Positions 34,597 to 43,273 of a DNA stretch of 64,000 nucleotides are shown here, piece after piece. The DNA lies in the NCBI RefSeq assembly GCF_000025265.1, contig NC_013739.1:4946001-5010000 (forward strand), given 5' to 3'. How positions within the stretch are numbered: position 1 is the first letter of the stretch; each line of letters opens with the position of its first letter. This stretch comes from Conexibacter woesei DSM 14684 (GTDB lineage Bacteria; Actinomycetota; Thermoleophilia; Solirubrobacterales; Solirubrobacteraceae). The notes beneath the pieces were generated by a model. The model was not told where the DNA came from and ran no database searches. It was given only the letters and a program-made list of their open reading frames with translations. Both the position numbers and the translations under genes were made by a program.

Positions 34597-35718
34597 ATGG
34601 ACGGGACGGACTACGCCGCCGAGGGGCTGCTCGAGGGGCTCGACGACGACGCGCAGGCGCGCGCCGAGCGGATCGCGCTGCTCGACCGCCTGGTCGCCGA
34701 GGGCGTCCCGCTGCCCGAGCTGCGTCGCGCCGCCGCCGAGGACCGCCTCGCGCTGCTGCAGGTCGAGCGGATGCTCGGGACCGAGGAGTACACCCCGCGC
34801 GAGGTCGCCGCGCGCGTCGGGCTGCCGGTCGAGCTGATCCTGCGCCACCGGCAGGCGCTCGGCCTGCCGCGCCCCGATCCCGACGACCGCGTGCTGACCG
34901 AGAGCGACATCGAGACGGCGGCGCGGCTGAAGGCGTTCCACGCCGCGGGCCTGTCCGAGCAGGGCATCCTCGAGGTCTCGCGCGTGCTCGGCGAAGGCCT
35001 GGCGCGGGTGGCCGCGACGCTGCGCCCGCTCGTGCGCGACACGTTCCTGGAGCCGGGGATCGGCGAGCGCGAGCTGAGCGACCGCTACGCGACCGCGAGC
35101 GCGCAGCTGGGGCCGCAGCTCGGCGTCGTGATGCAACACATCCTCAACATGCACCTGCGCGACCAGCTGCGGACCGACGTCGTCGGGCGTGCGGAGCTGG
35201 TGCGCGGCGGCGTGCTCGGCGCGGTCGAGATGTCGATCGCGTTCGCCGACCTGGTCGGCTTCACGAAGCTCGGCGAGCGCGTGCCGGCGGAGGAGCTGGG
35301 CGCGATCGCGGGCCGGCTGACGGAGCTGGCGGTCGAGGCCGCGCAGCCGCCGGTGCGGCTCGTCAAGTCGATCGGCGACGCGGTGATGCTCGTCTCGCCC
35401 GACCCCGACGCGCTGCTGGCCACGTCGCTGGAGATCGTCGCCGCCGCCGACGCGGAGGGCGAGGAGTTCCCGCGCCTGCGCGCGGGCGTCGCGACCGGCC
35501 CCGTGCTGGGCCGTGCGGGCGACTGGTACGGCAGCCCCGTCAACCTCGCCAGCCGCATCACCGGCGTCGCCCGCTCCGGCAGCGTCGTCGCCGCCGGAGC
35601 GACGCGCGACGCCGCGACCGCCTCCGACCGCTGGGCCTGGTCACCCCTCCCCGCCCGCCGCCTGCGCGGCGTCGACCATCCCGTCCCGCTCTTCCGCGTG
35701 CGGGCGCCGGCCGCCTAG
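34597..35718 (+). CDS. Class III adenylate cyclase with N-terminal regulatory domain
   Basis: A 373-residue cytosolic cyclase. The N-terminal 180 residues match the adenylate cyclase regulatory domain of Rv2212-type enzymes, including a MerR-like helix-turn-helix-looking stretch (YTPREVAARVGLPVELILRHRQ). The catalytic domain has a metal aspartate at D218 (FADLVGFT), the purine-specifying K257 and second metal D261 in VKSIGDAVM, and the transition-state pair N316/R320 in SPVNLASRITG. All catalytic residues are present, so it should make cAMP. In Rv2212 the N-terminal region modulates activity; that role here is inferred. Confidence 0.92.
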   Translation: MDGTDYAAEGLLEGLDDDAQARAERIALLDRLVAEGVPLPELRRAAAEDRLALLQVERMLGTEEYTPREVAARVGLPVELILRHRQALGLPRPDPDDRVLTESDIETAARLKAFHAAGLSEQGILEVSRVLGEGLARVAATLRPLVRDTFLEPGIGERELSDRYATASAQLGPQLGVVMQHILNMHLRDQLRTDVVGRAELVRGGVLGAVEMSIAFADLVGFTKLGERVPAEELGAIAGRLTELAVEAAQPPVRLVKSIGDAVMLVSPDPDALLATSLEIVAAADAEGEEFPRLRAGVATGPVLGRAGDWYGSPVNLASRITGVARSGSVVAAGATRDAATASDRWAWSPLPARRLRGVDHPVPLFRVRAPAA

Positions 35719-35737
35719 TCGCAGCTCAGCGTCACGG

Positions 35738-36328
<591 letters not shown>

Positions 36329-36841
36329 TCACCAACTTATCGAGACCCCCGGCAGGACTATCGTTCTTCTCGCCGACTTGGTGGCCGAGCAGAGCCCGCT
36401 TAGCGTTCTGAACAGATTCAACGTCCCGCTGACGACGGCGCTGTTCCCGCCGTTCGGCATCGTCCCGGTGAGCGTGCCGACGTATAGGCACGTGCCGAAG
36501 AGCGTCGTGAATAGCTTGCCCGTGTTGACGGTGACGGCACCTCTGTTTATCGACACCGTCTCCGCCTTGTTCAATCTCGCCGCGGAGATGACGCCTCTGC
36601 AGGCGGCGATGAAGCTGGAAATCGTCAGACTCGCCCCGTCGGCGTTCCCGGTCCCCGATGCCGCGATGCTGGAGAACGAGCACGACGACGCGCCGAATGC
36701 CGACGTGGTCGAGATCGATCCGGTGCCCGAGCTGGTCGAGTACGGATCGGGCGACATCGAGGCCGACGCCGGCCCCGCGGTCGCCGCGGCCGACGCTGCC
36801 GCGATCGCGGCCACGACAAGGCCGCGCTTGCGCATGAACAT
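36329..36841 (-). CDS. Small secreted protein, paralog B
   Basis: A 170-residue exported protein starting MFMRKRGLVVAAIAAASAAA with GGGGG five bases upstream of the ATG. After a signal peptide cut near ASAS comes SPDPYSTSSGTGSIS, then two cysteine-containing segments and a C terminus ending VLPGVSISW. It is clearly paralogous to 35738-36241: the same cysteine positions, CLYVGTLTGTMPNGGNSA and the SISW ending. The two lie in tandem 87 bases apart, and look like an old local duplication. Function unknown; likely secreted or wall-associated. Confidence 0.85.
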   Translation of the reverse strand: MFMRKRGLVVAAIAAASAAATAGPASASMSPDPYSTSSGTGSISTTSAFGASSCSFSSIAASGTGNADGASLTISSFIAACRGVISAARLNKAETVSINRGAVTVNTGKLFTTLFGTCLYVGTLTGTMPNGGNSAVVSGTLNLFRTLSGLCSATKSARRTIVLPGVSISW

Positions 36842-36956
36842 CTGAACCCCCTGTTGTGGTGTGCCTGAACTACCGGCAAACTCAACACCCCAATTACCGG
36901 TGCGGCGACCATACCAGCGCACCGGCTCCGGCTGCAAATCCGATGCGTGGCGTCGT

Positions 36957-37775
36957 TCAGGCGTGGCCGAGGCGGCGCGACGCGGTCCGTGCGGCCTCGC
37001 GCACGAGCGGGATGAGACGCTGGGCCTCGGCGGGCGTGATGCGGGTCTCGGGCCCGGAGACGGAGAGTGCGGCGACGGTCACACCGGCGTGGTCGAGGAT
37101 CGGCGCGGCGACGCAGCGGATGCCCGGCTCGTTCTGCACGTCGTCGATCGCGACGCCCTCCTCGCGCGCGGCGGCGAGCAGCGCGCGCAGCGCGGCGGGA
37201 TCGGTGATCGTCTGCGGCGTGCGCTGCGGGAGCAGGCCGTCCGGCCCGGCCGCCGCGGCGAGCACCGCGTCGACGACGTCCGCGTCCGCGCGCGAGAGGA
37301 GCGCGCGGCCGAGGCCGGTGCTGACCGCCGGCGCCGTCGCGCCGACGCGCGAGTGCATCCGGATCGCGTGGCGGCTGTCGACCTTCTCGATGTACACGAC
37401 CTCGGTCCCGCTGAGGACGCCGAGGTGGCACGTCTCGCCGGTCTCGGCCGCCAGCTCGTGCAGCGTGGGCAGCGCCTCGCGCCGCAGGTCGATCCCGGCC
37501 AGGAAGCCGGCGCCGAGCACGAGGCAGCGCGACCCGAGCGCGTAGCGGCCGTCGCCGGCGGAGCGCACCAGTCCGGCGTCGAGCAGGCCGGCGAGCAGCC
37601 GGTGCGTCGTCGGCTTCGAGAGGCCGGTCGCGCGCGCCAGCTCGGCGAGCGCGAGGCCGTCCGGCCGCTCCAGCAGCGCGTCGAGCGCGGCGACGGCCTT
37701 CACGAGCGCCTTCGTCTCGCCGGTCGCGCGGGCGGGAGCGGAAGCGGCGGCGGGTGTGGGAGAGGAGTCGGCCAT
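36957..37775 (-). CDS. IclR-family transcriptional regulator (KdgR-like)
   Basis: A 272-residue regulator with an N-terminal winged helix (about residues 22-85, LAELARATGLSKPTTHRLLAGL) and a C-terminal effector domain (ETCHLGVLSGTEVVYIEKV, GLGRALLS, CVAAPILDHAGVTVAALSVSGP). It is divergent from kdgK-eda, with a 34-base gap holding a near-perfect palindrome, so it probably represses those genes until 2-keto-3-deoxygluconate or a related acid appears. The ligand is inferred from the neighbours and from known KdgR regulators. Confidence 0.92.
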   Translation of the reverse strand: MADSSPTPAAASAPARATGETKALVKAVAALDALLERPDGLALAELARATGLSKPTTHRLLAGLLDAGLVRSAGDGRYALGSRCLVLGAGFLAGIDLRREALPTLHELAAETGETCHLGVLSGTEVVYIEKVDSRHAIRMHSRVGATAPAVSTGLGRALLSRADADVVDAVLAAAAGPDGLLPQRTPQTITDPAALRALLAAAREEGVAIDDVQNEPGIRCVAAPILDHAGVTVAALSVSGPETRITPAEAQRLIPLVREAARTASRRLGHA

Positions 37776-37780
37776 CACAG

Positions 37781-37799
37781 TTTGGAACGGTGTTCTAAA
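37781..37799. promoter_or_regulatory. IclR-type operator TTTGGAACggtGTTCTAAA
   Basis: The arms TTTGGAAC and GTTCTAAA are inverted with one mismatch around GGT. The site overlaps the TAAAGT box (37796-37801) that stands 8 bases before the kdgK ATG, so bound regulator would block the promoter. Similar GGAAC-N3-GTTCC sites are known for IclR family members. Confidence 0.65.
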
Positions 37800-37809
37800 G
37801 TACCGGACC

Positions 37810-38793
37810 ATGCCGCTTCCCGCACCGCAGACCCCCGGCCTCGTCACGCTCGGCGAGTCGCTCGCGTTGCTGACCACCCGCGAGCCGGAGCGCCTGCGCC
37901 ACGCGCACGAGCTGGTGCTCGCGGTCGGCGGCGCCGAGTCGAACACGGCGATCGGCGTCAGCCGGCTCGACGCGCCCGCGACGTGGATCGGCCGCGTCGG
38001 CGCCGACGAGCTGGGCGAGCTGGTCGTGCGCACGCTGCGCGCCGAACGGGTCCGCGTCGCGGCGACGGTCGACCCCGAGGTCCCCACGAGCCTGATGCTG
38101 AAGGAGCGGCCGAGCGCCACGAGCGCCCGCGTCTCCTACTACCGCGCCGGCGGCCCGGGCGCGCGCCTGCGCCCCGGCGACCTCGACCGCGAGCTGATCG
38201 CCGGCGCCGGCGTCCTGCACCTGACGGGGATCACGCCCGCGCTGTCGCCGAGCGCGCGGGAGACCGTCCACGCCGCCGTCGCGATCGCGCGCGAGGCGGG
38301 CGTGCCGGTCTCGTTCGACGTCAACTACCGCTCCAAGCTGTGGGCGCCCGCGGACGCCGCGCCCGAGCTGCTCGCGCTCGCCGCGCTCGCCGACCACGTC
38401 TTCGTCGGCCACGACGAGGCGCAGGCGCTCGGCTGGCCCGGCGACCCCGCCGCGCTCGGCGCCTGGCTGCGCGGGGCCGGCGCAAGCGGCGAGGCCGCCG
38501 CCGCCCGCGTCGTGGTCGTCAAGCTCGGCGCCGACGGCGCGCTCGCCGTCACCGCCGAGGGGACGCATCCGGTCGCGCCGGTCCCGATCGTGCCGGTCGA
38601 CCCCGTCGGCGCCGGCGACGCGTTCGCCGCCGGCTATCTCGCCGAGCTGCTCGCCGGCGCGCCGCTCGCCGTCCGCCTCCGCACCGCCGCCACGTGCGGC
38701 GCCGCCGCGTGCACCACGCGCGGCGACTGGGAGGCGCTTCCCACGCGTGCCGAGCTGGCACGCCTCGACGCACCCGAGGAGGTCGTGCGATGA
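37810..38793 (+). CDS. kdgK: 2-keto-3-deoxygluconate kinase (PfkB family)
   Basis: A 327-residue ribokinase-fold sugar kinase. LVTLGESLALL opens it, VGGAESNTAIGVSRLD is the substrate-binding region, and the PfkB signature with the catalytic aspartate is VDPVGAGDAFAAGYLAEL. FDVNYRSKLW is typical of KDG kinases. The next gene is the KDPG aldolase, overlapping by ATGA, which strongly supports 2-keto-3-deoxygluconate as substrate. Start ATG 37810 follows TAAAGT by 8 bases. Confidence 0.9.
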   Translation: MPLPAPQTPGLVTLGESLALLTTREPERLRHAHELVLAVGGAESNTAIGVSRLDAPATWIGRVGADELGELVVRTLRAERVRVAATVDPEVPTSLMLKERPSATSARVSYYRAGGPGARLRPGDLDRELIAGAGVLHLTGITPALSPSARETVHAAVAIAREAGVPVSFDVNYRSKLWAPADAAPELLALAALADHVFVGHDEAQALGWPGDPAALGAWLRGAGASGEAAAARVVVVKLGADGALAVTAEGTHPVAPVPIVPVDPVGAGDAFAAGYLAELLAGAPLAVRLRTAATCGAAACTTRGDWEALPTRAELARLDAPEEVVR

Positions 38794-39464
38794 GCCCCGC
38801 GACGAACGCCGGGACCGAGACGCTCGCCGCCCTGCGCGCGCGCGGGATCGTCGCCGTGATGCGCGCGCCCGCGCCCGAGCAGGTCGTGGCCGCCGCCCGC
38901 GCGCTCGCTGACGGCGGCGTGACGGCGATCGAGGTCACGTACACCGTGCCGGACGCGGCGGCCGCGATCGCTGAGCTGGCGGGCGACGAGCGGCTGCTGG
39001 TCGGCGCCGGAACGATCGAGACCGAGACGCAGGCACGTGAGGCGGTCGCGGCCGGGGCGCGCTACCTCGTCAGCCCGCACGTCTGCGACGCCGCGATCGA
39101 GGTCGCGGACGAGGCCGGCGTGCCCGCGATCCCGGGGGTCTTCACGCCGACCGAGGTCGCGACCGCCGCGCGCCGCTGCGAGCTGCTGAAGCTGTTCCCC
39201 GCCAGCCTCGGGGGGATCGAGCTGCTGAAGGCGCTGCGCGCGCCGTTCCCGCGACTCGCGTTCATGCCCTCCGGCGGCGTGACTGCGGACAACATCGGCG
39301 CCTGGCTCGCGGCGGGAGCCGTGACGGTCGGCGCCGGCGGCGACCTCGCCCCGTCGAGCGCCGTCGAGGCAGGCGACGCTGCCGAGCTGACGCGCCGCGC
39401 GCGGCGTTGGGCGGATGCGCTCGCGCACGCCCGCACGACGACGGCGACGACGGCGGCCGCGTGA
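38790..39464 (+). CDS. eda: 2-keto-3-deoxy-6-phosphogluconate aldolase
   Basis: A 224-residue class I aldolase that splits KDPG to pyruvate and glyceraldehyde 3-phosphate. The Schiff-base lysine is in LLKLFPASLG; the family motifs IEVTYTVP and MPSGGVTADNIGAW are present. Translational overlap with kdgK upstream (ATGA) and with the epimerase-like gene downstream (GTGA) marks a three-gene operon. A threonine/alanine-rich tail (RTTTATTAAA) extends the usual C terminus. Confidence 0.93.
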   Translation: MSPATNAGTETLAALRARGIVAVMRAPAPEQVVAAARALADGGVTAIEVTYTVPDAAAAIAELAGDERLLVGAGTIETETQAREAVAAGARYLVSPHVCDAAIEVADEAGVPAIPGVFTPTEVATAARRCELLKLFPASLGGIELLKALRAPFPRLAFMPSGGVTADNIGAWLAAGAVTVGAGGDLAPSSAVEAGDAAELTRRARRWADALAHARTTTATTAAA

Positions 39465-40558
39465 CGGCCCAGCTCCACCGCACCCGCCGCAACCACGGCG
39501 CGCGGATCTCCGAGTCGAGCGTCGAGGGGATGGCGCTCGTCGCGCTGGAGAACGAGCTGCTGCGCGTCTCGGTGCTCGCCGGCAAGGGCGCCGACGTGAT
39601 CGAGCTGCTGTACAAGCCGCTCGACCTCGACTTCTGCTGGGCGCGCCCTGCGCCGCTCGCGAACCCCGCGCGCCGCCCGGCCAGCGCGGCCGACGACGTC
39701 GCGACGTTCCTCGACTGGTACCACGGCGGCTGGCAGGAGGTGCTGCCGAGCGCCGGCGCGCCGTCGGGCCACGGCGGCGCCGCGTTCGGCCAGCACGGCG
39801 AGGTCCACCTCGTGCCGTGGGACCACGAGATCGTCGCCGACACGCCGAGCGAGATCGCGGTCCGTTTCCGCGTGCGGCTGCGCCGCCTGCCGCTGCTGCT
39901 GGAGCGCACGATGTCGCTGCGCAGCGGCGAGTCGCGGCTGCGGATCGAGCAGCGCCTCGTCAACGAGAGCGACGTCGAGCAGCGCGCGATGTGGGGCCAG
40001 CACGTCGTCTTCGGCCCGCCGTTCCTGGAGCCGGGGATGCGGATCCGCGTCCCCGACGGCGCGCAGGTCCTCCCCCATCCCGACCCGGTCGGGCCGACCG
40101 GGCGGCGCATCGCGATCGACCGCGACGACGCCGGCGCACCGACCTCCTTCGCCTGGCCGCACGCCTCCGCGCCCGGCGGCGGCACGATCGACCTCTCGCG
40201 CGTCCCCGCCCGCGGCGAGCCGAGCGAGCTGCTCTACCTGACCGGCCTCGCCGACGGCTGGTGCGAGATCGGCGCCGCCGGCAGACCGGGCTTCCGGCTC
40301 GACTGGGACGTCAACGTGCTGCCGTACCTGTGGGTGTGGCAGGAGCTGGGTGCGAGCACCGGCTGGCCGTGGCACGGCGAGGCGTACGTCGTCGGCCTCG
40401 AACCGTCCTCCAGCCATCCGACCACCGGGCTCGCAGCGGCGATCGAGAACGACACCGCGCTGCGGATCGCGCCACGCGCGGAGCTGACGCTCGCGTGGTC
40501 GGCGACGGTCCTGCCGGACGGCGTCGGCGTCGGCGCCCCGGCCGCGGCGCCGGCCTAG
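39461..40558 (+). CDS. Aldose epimerase-like protein (DUF4432/galactose mutarotase fold)
   Basis: A 365-residue protein of the galactose-mutarotase beta-sandwich fold. Conserved features include ELLRVSVLAGKGADVIELLYKP near the start, DWYHGGWQEVLPSAG, and GQHGEVHLVPWDHE, resembling the DUF4432 epimerases. It starts at GTG 39461, overlapping the eda stop. In this operon it probably interconverts anomers of a hexose or hexuronate that feeds the deoxygluconate route. Exact substrate unknown. Its end overlaps the convergent gene by 4 bases. Confidence 0.82.
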   Translation: MTAQLHRTRRNHGARISESSVEGMALVALENELLRVSVLAGKGADVIELLYKPLDLDFCWARPAPLANPARRPASAADDVATFLDWYHGGWQEVLPSAGAPSGHGGAAFGQHGEVHLVPWDHEIVADTPSEIAVRFRVRLRRLPLLLERTMSLRSGESRLRIEQRLVNESDVEQRAMWGQHVVFGPPFLEPGMRIRVPDGAQVLPHPDPVGPTGRRIAIDRDDAGAPTSFAWPHASAPGGGTIDLSRVPARGEPSELLYLTGLADGWCEIGAAGRPGFRLDWDVNVLPYLWVWQELGASTGWPWHGEAYVVGLEPSSSHPTTGLAAAIENDTALRIAPRAELTLAWSATVLPDGVGVGAPAAAPA

Positions 40559-41811
40559 GAGGCGAGCGGCTCGGCCGCGGCCTCGGCCAGCAGCTCGTCC
40601 GCGAGCGTGCGCACGTCCGAGTCGAGGTGGCCGCAGAGTATGTCGCGCAGCAGCGCGCGCAGGTGGCCGGACAGCTCATCGAGCAGCCCCTCGGCGCTGC
40701 CCTCGGGCTGCGCCAGACCGCCGATCACGGTGCGCTCCAGCGTGACCGCGCGCGCGACCCGCTCGGCGAGCGCCCCGCGCTCCTCGGGCAGCCCGCAGAT
40801 GACCGCGAGCCGCTGCGCGAGGCGGCCGCTCTCGGCGCCCTCGGGCTCCAGCAGCGCGCGCAGCGCGAGCAGGTCGTCGGTCAGCGCCTCGAACGGCGAC
40901 AGCCGCTCGCGCGCCATCTCGAAGCGGGCGAGTGCCCAGGCGACCTCGCCCGCACGCGGGGTGCGGCGCGCGACGAGGCTGCAGAAGGCGCGCAGCTCGT
41001 CCTCCTGGTCGGCGGTCAGCGCGGTGCGGCCGCGCGCACGGCCGCTGCCGCCGAGCGGCGCGACCTGCCACGGGCCGCCGTCGAGCTGCGCCCAGGCGAG
41101 CGGACCGAGCGCGTAGGAGCCCTCGTCGAACAGCCGCAGCGCGCTCAGCAGCCGGCGGAAGCGAGCGCGCGCGGTCGACAGCGGCGGGCCGGCGAGGCGC
41201 TCGCCCTCCAGCGTCAGGACGGCGAGCACGGTGCCGTGCTCGACCTCGCCGGGCGTCGACCACACGGCCTCCGGCGGCGCGTCGGGCAGCGTCTCGCCGC
41301 GCACGAGCGCGAGCCCCTCGCCGAGCGGGACCTCGTCGGACTCGAGCGCGAGCCCGAGCAGCGGCGCGAGCACGAGCGCGACCTGACGGCCCTCGTAGAG
41401 CGCGGTCTCCAGCTCCGTGTAGGCGGCGGCGAAGCGCTCGGGCTGGAAGCCGAACTCGCTCGACTCGGCGTAGACGGCGGACAGGAACGAGCGCAGGACC
41501 GCGTCGGCCCGCTCGCGCTCGTCCGGCGGTATCCGCGGCTCGCCGCGGGCGCGCAGGTAGGCGTCGATGCCCTCGATCGCGGCGATCGCGCGCGCGGCCG
41601 GCAGGTAGCTCGGCAGCCGGTCGAGGATCCCCATCCGCGAGCGGATGAAGTTGCCGGTGAGCGGCCGATAGCAGTAGAGCGCGCTGCGAGCGCCGGGCTC
41701 CTCGATCACCTCGAACGGGATCTCGGCACCGCGCGCCGTCTCCGCAGCGAGCTGCAGGCCCGAGTCCTCGGTGAACGCCTGGAGCAGCTGGTGGAGCGTG
41801 CGATTGCGCAT
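40555..41811 (-). CDS. Hypothetical protein with ApeA/HEPN-like C-terminal half
   Basis: A 418-residue cytosolic protein that I cannot name. The C-terminal half from about residue 300 (ARFEMARERLSPFEALTDDLLALRALLEP, then RLAVICGLPEERGALAERV) looks like the helical ApeA-type HEPN domain. The RNase-type R-x4-6-H motif is not evident: the expected end reads ERTVIGGLA, lacking the histidine. The N-terminal half is acidic with no recognised motif. It is flanked by the kdgK operon and an HxlR regulator, neither of which explains it. HEPN assignment is by eye and uncertain. Confidence 0.65.
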   Translation of the reverse strand: MRNRTLHQLLQAFTEDSGLQLAAETARGAEIPFEVIEEPGARSALYCYRPLTGNFIRSRMGILDRLPSYLPAARAIAAIEGIDAYLRARGEPRIPPDERERADAVLRSFLSAVYAESSEFGFQPERFAAAYTELETALYEGRQVALVLAPLLGLALESDEVPLGEGLALVRGETLPDAPPEAVWSTPGEVEHGTVLAVLTLEGERLAGPPLSTARARFRRLLSALRLFDEGSYALGPLAWAQLDGGPWQVAPLGGSGRARGRTALTADQEDELRAFCSLVARRTPRAGEVAWALARFEMARERLSPFEALTDDLLALRALLEPEGAESGRLAQRLAVICGLPEERGALAERVARAVTLERTVIGGLAQPEGSAEGLLDELSGHLRALLRDILCGHLDSDVRTLADELLAEAAAEPLAS

Positions 41812-41889
41812 GCACCAGCGATTCGCCGGGTGCCGGAGCGGTCCTGCCGGCGCACGCGCGCTTGCAGGATGCGGGCGCGGACTCGCTCG

Positions 41890-42282
41890 CTACGCAGCCG
41901 CGACGGCGGCGGGCGGCGCGTCGGCCTCGACGGCGTCCGGCGCGCACGGCCCGGCCGAGGAGCAGTCGCCGTCCGCGCCGAGCCAGCGGGTCCCGTAGGA
42001 GCGCATGTCCTCGATCAGCGGGACGAGCGCGCGGCCCTTCTCGGTCAGCGCGTACTCGACGCGCGGCGGCACCTCGGGGAACGTCTGGCGCTCGACGATG
42101 CCCTCCTCCTCCAATGCGCGCAGGCGCAGCGAGAGGGTGCGCGGGCTGATGCCGCGGAGCGAGCGCTCCAGCTCGCCGAAGCGCGACCGCCCTTCGGCGA
42201 GGTCACGGATGATCAGGAGCGTCCACTTCCCGCAGACGATCTCGGCGGTACGGCAGACGGGACAGCTGTCATCGTACGACAT
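41890..42282 (-). CDS. HxlR-family transcriptional regulator
   Basis: A 130-residue winged-helix regulator. MSYDDSCPVCRTAEIVCGKW, RSRFGELERSLRGISPRTL and EYALTEKGRALVPLI are the family motifs. The CPVC pair near the N terminus and CSSAGPC near the C terminus could sense redox state or electrophiles, as in YodB/HypR. The start ATG at 42282 stands 7 bases after TATCCT, a leaderless-type start. A perfect palindrome ACTTCA-N5-TGAAGT overlies the -35/spacer region, which suggests autoregulation. The same palindrome occurs in the sigma factor promoter. Confidence 0.92.
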   Translation of the reverse strand: MSYDDSCPVCRTAEIVCGKWTLLIIRDLAEGRSRFGELERSLRGISPRTLSLRLRALEEEGIVERQTFPEVPPRVEYALTEKGRALVPLIEDMRSYGTRWLGADGDCSSAGPCAPDAVEADAPPAAVAAA

Positions 42283-42289
42283 ACCTCCC

Positions 42290-42295
42290 AGGATA
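42290..42295 (-). promoter_or_regulatory. TATCCT box, likely -10 of the HxlR gene
   Basis: On the minus strand TATCCT is followed by 7 bases (GGGAGGT) and then the ATG. The G-rich spacer is too close to the ATG for a normal ribosome site. Confidence 0.45.
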
Positions 42296-42302
42296 CCGCA
42301 AG

Positions 42303-42319
42303 ACTTCACGAACTGAAGT
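42303..42319. promoter_or_regulatory. Palindrome ACTTCA-CGAAC-TGAAGT, probable HxlR operator
   Basis: Perfect 6-bp arms with a 5-base spacer, 21-37 bases upstream of the HxlR start, covering the region where a -35 would lie. An identical-arm, same-spacing site lies at 45296-45312 in the sigma factor promoter. Confidence 0.7.
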
Positions 42320-42323
42320 GAAC

Positions 42324-42352
42324 GGAGGCGCCACACCGCGTGCGACGCCTCC
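42324..42352 (-). terminator. Hairpin after the AIM24 gene
   Basis: GGAGGCG (42324-42330) pairs perfectly with CGCCTCC (42346-42352) around a 15-base loop, directly after the AIM24 stop. It could end that transcript before the HxlR promoter. No T-tract. Confidence 0.4.
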
Positions 42353-42363
42353 ACGACACGCGC

Positions 42364-43062
42364 CTACCCGCGCAGCATCTTGCCGATGCCACCGGCGAGC
42401 GGGCTGCCGGCGGGGACGCCCTCGGACGGCTGGATCAGCACCCAGCCGGCGCCGGAGAAGGCGATCTGGAGCGTCTCCCCGGAGGACTTGCCGATCAGGC
42501 TCTTGAGGTTGACGTCGGTCTTGACCGACGTCGAGACGCCCGAGGACCAGACGATCGCGGCCTGCGCGTCGGCGAACGTCGGCGCCGTCTCGACGTCGAG
42601 CCGCACCGGCGGCCCGTCGGTCACGACGGCTACCCAGCCGGTGCCCTTCAGCGACAGGTTCGTCATTCCGCCCGCGACCGCCGAGCCGGCGTCCTTGACG
42701 CGCTCGATGTCCCAGTCGATGCCGGCGTCGAACGCGAGCACGTGCGCGCCGTTGCACGTGATCTTGTCGTCCTCGAGGTGGATCAGGTGGATGTCCTGCG
42801 CGGCGTCGGCGAGGAAGACCTCGCCGTGGCCGGTCACCTTCATCAGCTCAGCGCCCTCGCCGCTGACGGCCTTCTTCAGCATCCGGCTCATGCCGCCCGA
42901 GCCGGCATGCTCGAACTTCACGTCGCCCTGGTAGGCGACCATCGAGCCGATCTTCGCCTGGATCGTCACCGCTTCCAGGCGGACCTTCAGCAGCTTCGAG
43001 TTCTGCAGCGTGAACGCGTCCGTCGAGGTCGTCTCGCTGAACTGCGCCAGTGTTGAGTCCAC
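42364..43062 (-). CDS. AIM24 family protein
   Basis: A 232-residue protein of the AIM24/TRAP-like beta-rich family. SKLLKVRLEAVTIQAKIGSMVAYQG, GEGAELMKVTGHGEVFLADAA and DDKITCNGAHVLAFDAGIDWDIERV match the conserved pattern of repeated beta-hairpins; the C-terminal part repeats the fold (GETLQIAFSGAGWVLIQPSEG). It starts at GTG 43062 with AGGA upstream. Bacterial AIM24 proteins have no fixed function; the yeast relative helps mitochondrial membrane organisation. Confidence 0.85.
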   Translation of the reverse strand: MDSTLAQFSETTSTDAFTLQNSKLLKVRLEAVTIQAKIGSMVAYQGDVKFEHAGSGGMSRMLKKAVSGEGAELMKVTGHGEVFLADAAQDIHLIHLEDDKITCNGAHVLAFDAGIDWDIERVKDAGSAVAGGMTNLSLKGTGWVAVVTDGPPVRLDVETAPTFADAQAAIVWSSGVSTSVKTDVNLKSLIGKSSGETLQIAFSGAGWVLIQPSEGVPAGSPLAGGIGKMLRG

Positions 43063-43182
43063 GGTCCCGGGTCCTTTCGAGGTCGTCGAGGACGCCAGGG
43101 AAACACGCCCCCACGCGATCGTCAAGAAAGCTGTTACGGATTGGGGAACTTCCCTCCCCCGTCGGATGGAGCGAGGGCGACC

Positions 43183-43221
43183 GGTACGGGAGAGGCCCAC
43201 GGCCCCGCCCTCTCCCGTGCC
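43183..43221. repeat. Long inverted repeat in the AIM24/GST divergent region
   Basis: GGTACGGGAGAGG (43183-43195) pairs with CCTCTCCCGTGCC (43209-43221): 13 bp with one G-T pair and a 13-base loop. It lies upstream of both genes, so it is more likely an operator or cruciform than a terminator. Around it, 43063-43273 holds no other gene. Confidence 0.55.
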
Positions 43222-43260
43222 GATCCACCGAGAACCGGCATCGCGAGCAGGGGACCGGAG

Positions 43261-43266
43261 TAATGT
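43261..43266 (+). promoter_or_regulatory. TAATGT box, likely -10 of the GST-like gene
   Basis: TAATGT stands 7 bases before ATG 43274, with no Shine-Dalgarno; leaderless-type arrangement. Confidence 0.45.
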
Positions 43267-43273
43267 CGCGCGG

